From: Streptomyces sp. R28
Lineage (GTDB): Bacteria > Actinomycetota > Actinomycetes > Streptomycetales > Streptomycetaceae
Reading direction: 5' to 3'
DNA: 64,000 nucleotides
Assembly (NCBI RefSeq): GCF_041052385.1
Contig: NZ_CP163439.1
Location: 10,281,001-10,345,000 of the forward strand
The position numbers and the translations under genes were made by a program. Below the pieces are notes generated by a model. That model had not been told where the DNA came from. It made no database searches and worked only from the letters and a program-made list of their open reading frames with translations. Below are positions 1-7,707 of the stretch, one piece after another (within the stretch, counting starts at the first letter, position 1; each line of letters begins with the position of its first letter).

Positions 1-580
1 CGCGTGCGGTCAGCCTGCTCTCCTTGGCCGCCTCGCCGATGTGCCTGACCGCCAGCTTCTGGACGGCCTGTTCGCTGTTCGGGTTGTCCGAGAAGAGATC
101 GCCGAGACGGTCGAGGAGACCGCGCTGCTTGGAGACCGCGTAGGAGCGGTCGGGGTCCAGGGACGGTTTGCCGAGGGCGGCGTGCGGGAGACGGAGCGTT
201 GCGGACGTACGGTCGTCATTGACCGTGACGTCGTCCTTACCGACCCTTCCGAGGTCGACATAGGCGTCCACGGTGCCCGCGCCGACGTACAGCGTGCGGG
301 TGCCGCGGATCGCGTCGGGCAGGAACTTGGCGTCCTTCTCCAGATCCACGACGATCTGGAAGTTGCCGGAGGCGGCGTCGTAGCGGCTCATGTCCTGGAT
401 GGACTGGAGCAGTGCGGGACCCGAACGGTCGTTGGTCTCGGTGCCGAACAGGTCCTTGAGGCCCGGGATCACGCTCAGCCTGATCCCGGCGAAGAAGACG
501 ACGAGCACCAGGATCAGGGCGCTCACCACCTTCGCCCAGCCGGGCATGCGCTTGTTGATGCGCTTGATGGGAGTCGTCAT
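1..580 (-). CDS. DUF4230 domain protein, C-terminus cut by window edge
   Basis: The reading frame starts at ATG 580 and runs off the left edge, so about 193 N-terminal residues are visible. A basic N-terminus is followed by one membrane segment (about residues 16-34, VVSALILVLVVFFAGIRLSV), then a soluble domain with GNFQIVVDLEKD and LYVGAGTVDAYVDLG. These match what I know of actinobacterial DUF4230 membrane-anchored proteins, whose function is unknown. AAGGAGG sits about 7 bases upstream of the ATG. It is divergent from the P450 at 725. Confidence 0.8.
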   Translation of the reverse strand, partial: MTTPIKRINKRMPGWAKVVSALILVLVVFFAGIRLSVIPGLKDLFGTETNDRSGPALLQSIQDMSRYDAASGNFQIVVDLEKDAKFLPDAIRGTRTLYVGAGTVDAYVDLGRVGKDDVTVNDDRTSATLRLPHAALGKPSLDPDRSYAVSKQRGLLDRLGDLFSDNPNSEQAVQKLAVRHIGEAAKESRLTAR

Positions 581-724
581 GTCGACGTTCCTCCTTCCCT
601 GTTCAACCAAGTACCCCCAAATCCCTTGCCGGACCTGTCCGTTGGCCGATTGCCGCCACTGGCTGAGGCGGCAGCGGCGCACTAGCGTGGGGAACCGTCC
701 GTACCGGCGCGTCTGGAGACCCGG

Positions 725-1915
725 ATGAGCGCAGACAGCACCTCTCGGCCGCTTCGCCCCATGCACCGCATCAGCCTCCCCGAGCCCGGACCGCCCCGGC
801 TCGGCACCCTCGCCACGGGCACCCCGGTATGGCTCGTGACCCGGTACGCCGAGGTGCGGCAGGTGCTCATGGACCCTCGGTTCAACAGGAGTTCGCTGCA
901 CGCGGCGGACGCCCCGCCCCTGCTCGTCGTACCGAACCTGCTCGACTCACCCGACGGGCTCGTCAACCAGGACGGTGCCGCCCACCAGATGCTGCGCGGC
1001 ACCGTGCAGCGGGCCTTCACGCCCCGGGCGATCGCGCGCTGGCGACCCTGGGTGGCCTCGGTGGTCGAGGCGCTCCTGGACGACCTCGCCGAACGGGACC
1101 GGCCCGCCGACATCATCGAGGGGTTCACGCGGCCGCTGCCCGTCTCGGTGATCTGCCGCCTGATGGGGCTGGAGCACGTGGAGAGCGAGCGCATCCGGCG
1201 CTGGGCCGATCACGCCCTGTCCGGTGGCGCCCACACCGCCGAGGAAGTCGGCCTGGCGATGCGGGAGTTCGGCGAGTTCGCCGGTCGGCTGGTGGCCGAG
1301 CGTCGGACGTCACCGGGCGACGACCTGGTGAGCGGGCTGGTCGCGGCGGGCGACGCACTCGGCATCGACGAGCGCCGACTGCTCACCCTGGTCTGCGGAC
1401 TGGTCGTCGCCGGGCACGAGACCACCATGACGGCGCTCGGCAACGCCGTCGTCTACCTCCTCACCGACGGGCAGGCGGCCTGGCCGGGGCTCGCCAAGGA
1501 CGCGGGGGCCGCGGCCACCGCGGCCGAACAGCTGCTGCGCACCATCCCGCTCAGCGAGGGCCGGGTCCTGCCCGGGCTGATCCGCCGCGCCGTCGAGGAC
1601 GCCGAGGTGGGAGGCGTGCTGATCCCGGCGGGCAGTGTGGTCGCTGTCCAGACCAACTCCGCCGGCCGAGACCCGGACGCCTTCCCACCCGGCGAACCCG
1701 ACCTCTTCGCCCCCCTGGCCTCGCCCGGCATCGCCTTCGGCGCCGGACCCCACCACTGCCTGGGCGCCTGGCTCGCCCGCCTGGAACTCGAACTCGCCCT
1801 GCACCGCCTCGCCGCCCGCTTCCCACGCCTGCGGGCCGAGTTCACCCCCGAGACCATCGTGTGGCGGGAGGGGCAGATGACGCGGAGCCCGCTCCGGTTG
1901 CCCGTGTCCTGGTGA
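725..1915 (+). CDS. Cytochrome P450 with atypical K-helix (QxxR)
   Basis: A 396-residue soluble P450, normal length for bacterial class I enzymes. The I-helix oxygen-binding motif AGHETT is at residues 229-234, and the haem loop FGAGPHHCLG places the ligand Cys at residue 345. The K-helix reads AEQLLR: aligned with the usual EELLR, the position of the invariant ExxR Glu (residue 269) is Gln. It would hydroxylate an unknown substrate with electrons from ferredoxin and ferredoxin reductase; no partner lies beside it. The next gene, a PRPP synthetase, begins 101 bases downstream and looks independently expressed. The assignment to P450 is firm; substrate and CYP family are not recognised. Confidence 0.93.
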   Translation: MSADSTSRPLRPMHRISLPEPGPPRLGTLATGTPVWLVTRYAEVRQVLMDPRFNRSSLHAADAPPLLVVPNLLDSPDGLVNQDGAAHQMLRGTVQRAFTPRAIARWRPWVASVVEALLDDLAERDRPADIIEGFTRPLPVSVICRLMGLEHVESERIRRWADHALSGGAHTAEEVGLAMREFGEFAGRLVAERRTSPGDDLVSGLVAAGDALGIDERRLLTLVCGLVVAGHETTMTALGNAVVYLLTDGQAAWPGLAKDAGAAATAAEQLLRTIPLSEGRVLPGLIRRAVEDAEVGGVLIPAGSVVAVQTNSAGRDPDAFPPGEPDLFAPLASPGIAFGAGPHHCLGAWLARLELELALHRLAARFPRLRAEFTPETIVWREGQMTRSPLRLPVSW

Positions 1916-2016
1916 GGCAATCCCCACACGCTCTCGCCCACACCTGAGCCGCAACGTTTCTGCCGAGGTCAGTAGCATGATTCCGCCACCCGGAATGATC
2001 AGGCGAGGAGCGGATC

Positions 2017-2970
2017 GTGCGAGAGATCGCCGTGTTCAGCGGTAGTGCCCACCCCGAACTGGCGGCGGAGGTCTGCGCTCACCTGGGGGTGCCGCTCAGC
2101 CCCACCCGGGTCAGCCGGTTCGCCAACGACTGCCTTGAGGTGCAGCTGCAGGCCAACTGCCGGGAACGGGATGTCTTCCTGATCCAGCCGCTGGTCCGGC
2201 CCGTCCAGGAACACCTTGTCGAGCTCCTGCTGATGTGCGACGCCGCGCGCGGCGCGTCCGCACGCCGGATCACCGTCGTCATGCCGCACTACTCCTACGC
2301 CCGCTCCGACAAGAAGGACGCCCCTCGTATCTCGCTCGGCGGGCGGCTCGTGGCGGACCTGATGGTGTCGGCGGGCGCGAGCCGCGTCCTCGCCATGACG
2401 CTGCACTCGCCGCAGGTGCACGGCTTCTTCACGGTGCCGGTCGACCACCTGCACGCACTGCGCGAACTCGCCGCCCACTTCCGCCGGTACGACCTCTCCC
2501 GTACGACCGTCGTCTCGCCGGACCTCGGCAACGCCAAGGAAGCCGCCGCGTTCGCCCGGATGATCGGCGCCCAAGTGGCCGCCGGCGCCAAGCAGCGGTT
2601 CGCGGACGACCGGGTCAGCATCAACTCCGTCATCGGCGAGGTGACCGGACGGGACGTGATCGTCCTGGACGACGAGATCGCCAAGGGCAGTACGGTCCTC
2701 GAACTCCTCGACCGGCTGCGCGAGTTGGGGCCGCGGTCGATCCGCGTCGCCTGCACGCACGGCCTGTTCGCGTCCGGCGCCCTGAAGCGGATCGGCGAGC
2801 AGCCCGACGTACTGGAGATCGTGTGCACCAACACCGTGCCGGTCCCGCAGGAGGAGCGCACCGAGAAGCTGCGCATCCTGTCCATCGCCCCCGCGCTGGC
2901 CGAGGCCGTGCGCCGCATTCACAACGGGGAGTCGGTCAGTGCCCTGTTCGACGCGCCGGGAACCGAATAG
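2017..2970 (+). CDS. prs: Ribose-phosphate pyrophosphokinase (PRPP synthetase) paralogue
   Basis: A 317-residue protein that makes PRPP from ribose 5-phosphate and ATP for nucleotide, His and Trp synthesis. The start MREIAVFSGSAHPELA and the segments MPHYSYARSDKKD and TLHSPQVHGFF follow the PRPP synthetase fold (HYSYARSDKK is the ATP-site flexible-loop region). The ribose-5-phosphate loop reads VIVLDDEIAKGST where housekeeping enzymes usually have a DDxIDTGGT-like sequence, so this may be a diverged second copy rather than the essential enzyme. GTG start, with GAGGAG about 7 bases upstream. It stands alone between the P450 and the STAS gene. Confidence 0.88.
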   Translation: MREIAVFSGSAHPELAAEVCAHLGVPLSPTRVSRFANDCLEVQLQANCRERDVFLIQPLVRPVQEHLVELLLMCDAARGASARRITVVMPHYSYARSDKKDAPRISLGGRLVADLMVSAGASRVLAMTLHSPQVHGFFTVPVDHLHALRELAAHFRRYDLSRTTVVSPDLGNAKEAAAFARMIGAQVAAGAKQRFADDRVSINSVIGEVTGRDVIVLDDEIAKGSTVLELLDRLRELGPRSIRVACTHGLFASGALKRIGEQPDVLEIVCTNTVPVPQEERTEKLRILSIAPALAEAVRRIHNGESVSALFDAPGTE

Positions 2971-3011
2971 AGCCCCACGTGCACCGCGGCCATCACGCAG
3001 GAGCAGGAGCC

Positions 3012-3392
3012 TCATAACGTGCCGGACGTGGCCTCGGGCTGGTTCAGGGCCGCGTCCGGTGTCGGATGCGGGGGGAGCAGCCGGGACAGCCCGGTGATTT
3101 TGAGGACCCGCAGGGTCAGCGGGTGGGTGCAGACCAGGTGCAGCCGGCCGCCGTGGTCGAGCACCCGGGCGCGGGCCCGGTAGAGCAGGCGCAGTCCCGA
3201 GCAGTCGAAGAACTCGACGCTTCTGAGGTCGATCACGATCCGGGCGTCGGGGTGTGTCGTCACCCGGTCCAGGTACGGCGCTATCTCCACCGCCGCCGCG
3301 ATGTCGATCTCGCCGCGGAACTCCAGCACCGTGTGGCCCCGGTGCCGGTGGACGCGCAGATGCCGACTGAACGGCGCAGATTCCTGCTGCAC
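3012..3392 (-). CDS. STAS-domain anti-sigma factor antagonist with a terminal TTA codon
   Basis: A small STAS protein of the SpoIIAA/BldG type, expected to bind an anti-sigma kinase and release a sigma factor. The phospho-acceptor loop VEFFDCSGLRLL carries the conserved D-x-S-G with the Ser a kinase would phosphorylate. I chose GTG 3392 (MQQESAPFS, 126 residues) because GGAGG lies 10 bases upstream; an ATG at 3485 in the same frame has no ribosome binding site and lies in AT-rich DNA that looks like promoter. The last sense codon (3015-3017) is the rare TTA leucine codon, so completion may need the bldA tRNA. A paralogue is at 58028-58441. No anti-sigma partner is adjacent. Confidence 0.82.
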   Translation of the reverse strand: MQQESAPFSRHLRVHRHRGHTVLEFRGEIDIAAAVEIAPYLDRVTTHPDARIVIDLRSVEFFDCSGLRLLYRARARVLDHGGRLHLVCTHPLTLRVLKITGLSRLLPPHPTPDAALNQPEATSGTL

Positions 3393-3545
3393 GACGACAT
3401 CGCCTCCAACCTGCTCACTTGCGGCGGGCTGCCCAAATCCAGTCCCCGCACTGCAAGTTACCCTCGATTGAGCGAATTTGAGCATGTTCGATTGACATAT
3501 GTCTTCGAATTGCGACAGAGGTTTCGCGAGATGTCCGGGGCGCGG

Positions 3546-3983
3546 CTACGACAGTGCGTGCCAGGCCTTCGAGAGGGCCTGGCGGAACTGCTCGGTCTGA
3601 TGAGCCGTGAGCTCTCGCACCATGCGCTCCTCCAGCTCCCGTACGGACTCCTCGTGCCGCGCGAGCAGCTCGCGCCCGGCGTCGGTCAGCAGGATCAGGA
3701 GCTCCCGGCGGTTGCGCGGATTGCGCTCCCGGCGGACGAGCCCGCGGCCCTCCAGGCTGCGCACCAGATCGGCGATGGACTGCGCCGTGACGAACGAGTC
3801 GCGCGCCAGCTGTGCGGCCGACAGTCCGTCGTGCCGCTGCAGCACGGTGAGCGCGGTGTACTGCAGCGCGGTGATCCCGGACGGCCTGACCAGCTCGTCC
3901 AGGTGGGAGCGCACGACGAGCTCCACCTGCTTCACCATGTAGAGAAGCGACGGAGGTGCCTTGGCTGCCTGGGTGTCGAGCAT
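3546..3983 (-). CDS. MarR-family transcriptional regulator
   Basis: A 145-residue winged-helix repressor with the MarR layout: helical N-terminus, recognition region LSAAQLARDSFVTAQSIADLVRSLEGRGLV (about 54-83), wing RRERNPRNRRELLILLTDAGREL, and C-terminal dimerisation helices. It is divergent from the aldehyde/alcohol dehydrogenase pair, with about 100 bases between starts holding two copies of a palindrome. The most likely role is repressing those genes and itself until an aromatic or aldehyde ligand binds; the ligand is inference. Confidence 0.9.
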   Translation of the reverse strand: MLDTQAAKAPPSLLYMVKQVELVVRSHLDELVRPSGITALQYTALTVLQRHDGLSAAQLARDSFVTAQSIADLVRSLEGRGLVRRERNPRNRRELLILLTDAGRELLARHEESVRELEERMVRELTAHQTEQFRQALSKAWHALS

Positions 3984-4002
3984 GAGTTCACCCTAGAGCA
4001 TT

Positions 4003-4049
4003 GACAGGAAACCTGTCTGTAATGAGACTGCGAACACGCAGGAATCCTG
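4003..4049. promoter_or_regulatory. Two tandem MarR operator candidates
   Basis: Two near-identical palindromes, CAGGAAACCTG (4005-4015, extended to GACAGG/CCTGTC arms at 4003-4017) and CAGGAATCCTG (4039-4049), lie between the divergent marR and aldehyde dehydrogenase genes. Their centres are 34 bases apart, about three helical turns, as expected for two dimers on one DNA face. Binding by the adjacent MarR protein is inferred. Confidence 0.72.
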
Positions 4050-4086
4050 TTGGTTGAAATCTTGGCGATGAGGCTGAGGAGTGGCA

Positions 4087-5538
4087 ATGACCACCTTCGA
4101 GATCGAACCCGGTCGGTTGTTCATAGGGGGCCAGTGGTGTGAGGCCGCCGACGGAGCGCGCACCGAGGTGGTCGACCCGTCCCGCGGCGCGGTCGTCACG
4201 ACCGTCGCGGACGCCGGTGCCGCCGACGTGGACGCGGCTGTGCGCGCCGCGCGGGAGGCCTTCGACGACGGTGCCTGGTCCGGGCTGAGCGGCCGCGAGC
4301 GGGGCAGGGTGCTGCACAGGGTCGCCGAGCTGATCCGGGAGAACGCGGACACCATCGCCGAGCTGGAGAGCCGCGACGTCGGCAAGCCGATCACGCTCGC
4401 CCACGCCGTCGACGTGACCAACGCGGCCAACGACTACGAGCACTTCGCCGCCCTCGCCCACGCCCTGGACGGCTCCGTCCGGGACACGCCCATGAACGCC
4501 CTCGCCTACGTCCTGCGGCGGCCGATCGGTGTGGTCGCGGCGATCACTCCGTACAACTTCCCGCTGATCCTGGCCGGTTCGAAGATCGCCCCGGCGCTCG
4601 CGGCCGGCAACACGGTGGTGCACAAGCCGGCCGAGGAGACTCCGCTCAGCGCCCTGTACATGGCCGAGCTCTTCAAGCGGGCCGGTGTCCCCGACGGCGT
4701 GGTCAACGTCGTCACCGGCGGCCCCGCGGCCGGCGAGGCACTGCTGCGGCACTCCGGGGTGGACAAGGTCGCCTTCACCGGCTCGACCGGCGTCGGGAGG
4801 AAGGTCGCGGCCCTCGCCGGGGAGTCGCTCAAGCCGGTCACCATGGAGCTCGGCGGCAACGCGGCCCACGTCGTCTTCGAGGACGCCGACCTGGAGAAGG
4901 CCGTCGGCGCGATCATCAAGGGGTTCGTCTTCAACACCGGGCAGTTCTGCATGGGCGGCCCCCGGCTGCTGGTGGCGCGCCCGGTCTACAGCACGCTGCT
5001 CGGCATCCTCGCCGACGCGGTGCCCGGTGTTCCGCTCGGCGACCCGCGCAAGCCCGAGACCGTCGTCGGTCCGATGGCGGGGGAGCGGCACCTGCGCAAG
5101 GTGGAGGAGTACGTCGACCTGGCCCGCAAGGAGGGCGGCCGCATCGTCTGCGGCGGTGAGCGGCTCGACCTGGACGGCGGCTACTACTACAAGCCGACCG
5201 TGATCGCCGACCTGCCGAACGACTCCCGGGTGGTCCAGGAGGAGATCTTCGGTCCGGTCCTCACCGTGCAGCCCTTCGACTCCGAGGACGAGGCCGTCGA
5301 GCTGGCCAACTCCACGCCGTACGGGCTGGCCTCCGGCATCCAGACCGGCAACCTGGCCCGCGCCCACCGTGTCGCCGACCGGCTTCAGGCCGGCATCGTC
5401 TGGGTCAACGACTGGGCGATGCTCGACCCCGCGGTCCCCTTCGGCGGAGTCAAGGACTCCGGCTTCGGGCGCGAGTACGGGCCTGAGGCGCTCGACGCCT
5501 ACACCACCACCAAGTCCGTCGTCGTCTCGCTCGACTGA
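4087..5538 (+). CDS. NAD(P)-dependent aldehyde dehydrogenase
   Basis: A 483-residue ALDH-superfamily enzyme oxidising an aldehyde to its acid. Visible are the cofactor segment PYNFPLILAGSKIAPALAAGN, the nucleotide loop FTGSTGVGRK, the general base Glu in MELGGNA and the catalytic Cys in NTGQFCMGG; the ending PFGGVKDSGFGREYG is typical. I prefer ATG 4087 to GTG 4081, since GAGGAG (about 4075-4080) gives correct spacing only to 4087. It is the first gene of a pair with the zinc alcohol dehydrogenase 25 bases downstream; together they would run alcohol to aldehyde to acid. Likely repressed by the divergent MarR. The substrate may be an aromatic aldehyde by analogy with XylB/XylC-type pairs. Confidence 0.92.
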   Translation: MTTFEIEPGRLFIGGQWCEAADGARTEVVDPSRGAVVTTVADAGAADVDAAVRAAREAFDDGAWSGLSGRERGRVLHRVAELIRENADTIAELESRDVGKPITLAHAVDVTNAANDYEHFAALAHALDGSVRDTPMNALAYVLRRPIGVVAAITPYNFPLILAGSKIAPALAAGNTVVHKPAEETPLSALYMAELFKRAGVPDGVVNVVTGGPAAGEALLRHSGVDKVAFTGSTGVGRKVAALAGESLKPVTMELGGNAAHVVFEDADLEKAVGAIIKGFVFNTGQFCMGGPRLLVARPVYSTLLGILADAVPGVPLGDPRKPETVVGPMAGERHLRKVEEYVDLARKEGGRIVCGGERLDLDGGYYYKPTVIADLPNDSRVVQEEIFGPVLTVQPFDSEDEAVELANSTPYGLASGIQTGNLARAHRVADRLQAGIVWVNDWAMLDPAVPFGGVKDSGFGREYGPEALDAYTTTKSVVVSLD

Positions 5539-5563
5539 GCGCACCGCCAAGGAGATTCGCCAG

Positions 5564-6670
5564 ATGTCCATCCCCACCCGTGCCGCCGTCGTCGAGTCCG
5601 GCGGAGCCCCCTTCACCCTCTCCGACGTGGAGCTCGCCGAGCCAGGACCGCACGAGGCCGTCGTCCGCATGGTGGCGACCGGCCTGTGTCACACGGACCT
5701 CGGCGTGGCGAGCGGCGGACTGCCCTTCCCCCTCCCCGGCGTCCTCGGCCACGAAGGCGCCGGTGTGGTCGAGGCCGTCGGCTCGGCCGTCACCGGCGTC
5801 GCGCCGGGCGACCACGTCGTACTGTCCTTCACCTCCTGCGGCGACTGCCGCAACTGCCGGGGCGGGCACCCGGCGTACTGCGCGACCTGGCTGCCGCTGA
5901 ACCTCATCGGCGGGCGCCGGGCCGACGGCAGCAGCACGATCAGCCGGGGCGGCGAGGAGCTCGGCGGTCACTTCTTCGGGCAGTCCTCCTTCGCCGAGCG
6001 GGCGGTGGTGGACGAGCGCAGCCTCGTGAAGGTCGACCCCGACGTACCGCTGGAGTCGATCGCCCCGCTGGGCTGCGGCGTGCAGACCGGGGTCGGCGCC
6101 GTCTGGAACGTACTGAAGCCGGTCACCGGCAGCACGGTCGTCGTCCTCGGCGCCGGAGCCGTCGGCCTGTCCGCGGTCATGGCCGCCGCCCTCACCCCCG
6201 CCACCAACATCGTGGCCGTCGACCGGGTCGGCGAACGCCTGGCACTGGCAAAGGAGTTGGGCGCCACCCACACCGTCAACGCCGCCGAGACCGATCTCGC
6301 CGAGGCGCTCGCCGGGATCACCGGCGGCCAGGGCGCCGACGGCGTCGTGGAGACCACGGGCAACGTCGGCGTCCTGCGCCAGGGCGTCGACGCGCTCGCC
6401 GCCCGCGGCACCCTGGTCGTCGTCGGCGCCCCGCCGTTCGGCGCCGAGGTCGCCCTGGACGTCAACGGGCTGCTCGGCGGCAAGCAGGTCGTCGGACTCA
6501 CCCTCGGTGACGCCGAGACGCAGGACTTCATCCCGGCCCTGGTCCGCCTGGTGAAGGAGGGGCGGCTCCCGCTGCACCGCCTGATCAGCACCTATCCGTT
6601 CGCGGAGATCGACCAGGCGGTACGGGACATGGGCGCGGGCAAGGCGATCAAGCCCGTGCTCACGTTCTGA
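5564..6670 (+). CDS. Zinc-dependent alcohol dehydrogenase (aryl-alcohol type)
   Basis: A 368-residue medium-chain dehydrogenase. Catalytic zinc ligands are visible in GLCHTD and GHEGAG, the structural-zinc cysteine cluster in SCGDCRNCRGGHPAYC, and the NAD-binding motif in GAGAVGLSAV. The architecture resembles benzyl/aryl-alcohol dehydrogenases, which are commonly paired with an aldehyde dehydrogenase as here. AAGGAG lies 9 bases before the ATG. The stop codon lies inside a hairpin shared with the convergent gene at 6684. Exact alcohol substrate unknown. Confidence 0.9.
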   Translation: MSIPTRAAVVESGGAPFTLSDVELAEPGPHEAVVRMVATGLCHTDLGVASGGLPFPLPGVLGHEGAGVVEAVGSAVTGVAPGDHVVLSFTSCGDCRNCRGGHPAYCATWLPLNLIGGRRADGSSTISRGGEELGGHFFGQSSFAERAVVDERSLVKVDPDVPLESIAPLGCGVQTGVGAVWNVLKPVTGSTVVVLGAGAVGLSAVMAAALTPATNIVAVDRVGERLALAKELGATHTVNAAETDLAEALAGITGGQGADGVVETTGNVGVLRQGVDALAARGTLVVVGAPPFGAEVALDVNGLLGGKQVVGLTLGDAETQDFIPALVRLVKEGRLPLHRLISTYPFAEIDQAVRDMGAGKAIKPVLTF

Positions 6671-6687
6671 CGTCGGCCGGCCGTCAG
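6667..6687. terminator. Hairpin overlapping both convergent stop codons
   Basis: CTGACG (6667-6672) pairs with CGTCAG (6682-6687) around a GC-rich centre. The alcohol dehydrogenase stop (6668-6670) and the opposing oxidoreductase stop (6684-6686) both fall within the stem, so it could serve as a compact bidirectional terminator. Confidence 0.5.
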
Positions 6688-7634
6688 TCCACCGAAAGGA
6701 CCAGCTTCCCCGTGGTGCGGCCGGTGTCGCCGAGCGCGTGTGCCTCGGCGGCATCGGCCAGCGGGAACGTACCGGCGATCTCGGCGCGCAACTGTCCCTT
6801 CTCCACCAGGTCCGCGATCGCGCGCAGGTCGGCGCGGTCGGCGTCCACGAGCATCCGCACGCCCCGAACGCCGAGCCGCTCGGCCTCCTCGTAGAACTCG
6901 TCCGACCCGACCGGCAGGATCGAGACGACCAGGCCGCCCGGGCGCAGCACCCTCAGCGAGCGCACGGACGTCTCACCGCCCAGGGTGTCCAGTACGACGT
7001 CCACGTCCTTCACGGCGTCGGCGAAGTCCGTCTCCCGGTAGTCGATCAACTCGTCCGCGCCAAGGCTTTGCAGGAAGTCGTGCTTGCCCGCGCTCGCCGT
7101 GCCGATCACATGGGCGCCCCGCGCCTTGGCGATCTGCACGGCCACGTGCCCGACCCCGCCGGCGGCCGCGTGGATCAGCACCCGCTGTCCCGGCCGCACG
7201 TCGGCGTACTCGACCAGGGCCTGCCAGGCGGTGAGGGAGACCAGCGGCAGCGCGCCCGCCTGCGTGTGGTCGATCGAGGCCGGCTTGTGCGCGAAGGTGC
7301 GCGCCGGCGCGGTGACGTACTCGGCGTGCGAGCCGTGGCCGAACGGGTACGACAGCATGCCGAAGACCTCGTCGCCGGGCTGGAAGCGGGCGACTCCGAT
7401 GCCGACCGCCTCGACCACGCCGGAGACGTCCCAGCCCAGGACGAAGGGCGGCTCGCCCAGGAAACCGCCGGTCGCGCGGTGCTTCCAGTCGGTCGGGTTG
7501 ACGCCGGCGGCGCGGACGCGGACCAGCACCTCGTTCGGGCGCGGCGTCGGACGCTCGATCTTTACTTCCTTCAGGACCTCGGGACCGCCGAGGACGTCCT
7601 GGCTGATGGCTCGCATCGTGTTCACAGTGCTCAT
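6684..7634 (-). CDS. Zinc-free medium-chain NADP-dependent oxidoreductase (quinone reductase type)
   Basis: A 316-residue MDR protein lacking the zinc ligands of true alcohol dehydrogenases. It has the quinone-oxidoreductase N-terminus (MRAISQDVLGGPEVLKEV), NPTDWKHR, and the NADP motif HAAAGGVGHVAVQIAKARGAHVIGTAS. Likely reduces a quinone or enone with NADPH. I chose ATG 7634 (MSTVNTMRAIS); ATG 7616 is the alternative and neither has a strong ribosome binding site. It is divergent from the GlxA/AraC-type regulator at 7706, which probably controls it. Confidence 0.85.
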   Translation of the reverse strand: MSTVNTMRAISQDVLGGPEVLKEVKIERPTPRPNEVLVRVRAAGVNPTDWKHRATGGFLGEPPFVLGWDVSGVVEAVGIGVARFQPGDEVFGMLSYPFGHGSHAEYVTAPARTFAHKPASIDHTQAGALPLVSLTAWQALVEYADVRPGQRVLIHAAAGGVGHVAVQIAKARGAHVIGTASAGKHDFLQSLGADELIDYRETDFADAVKDVDVVLDTLGGETSVRSLRVLRPGGLVVSILPVGSDEFYEEAERLGVRGVRMLVDADRADLRAIADLVEKGQLRAEIAGTFPLADAAEAHALGDTGRTTGKLVLSVD

Positions 7635-7670
7635 GGGAAAACAGCCTGCCGGGGACCGCCGCACCGGGAA

Positions 7671-7707
7671 ATGGCACGATTGCCAACCTTCGATAGGATC
7701 GTGCCAT
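7671..7707. promoter_or_regulatory. 10-bp inverted repeat covering the AraC start codon
   Basis: ATGGCACGAT (7671-7680) is repeated in inverted form as ATCGTGCCAT (7698-7707), perfect over ten bases with a 17-base spacer. The right arm includes the first two bases of the ATG at 7706, and TAGGAT (7694-7699) sits where a -10 box of a leaderless transcript would be. This is a good autoregulatory operator candidate for the AraC-type gene and possibly for the divergent oxidoreductase. Confidence 0.6.
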
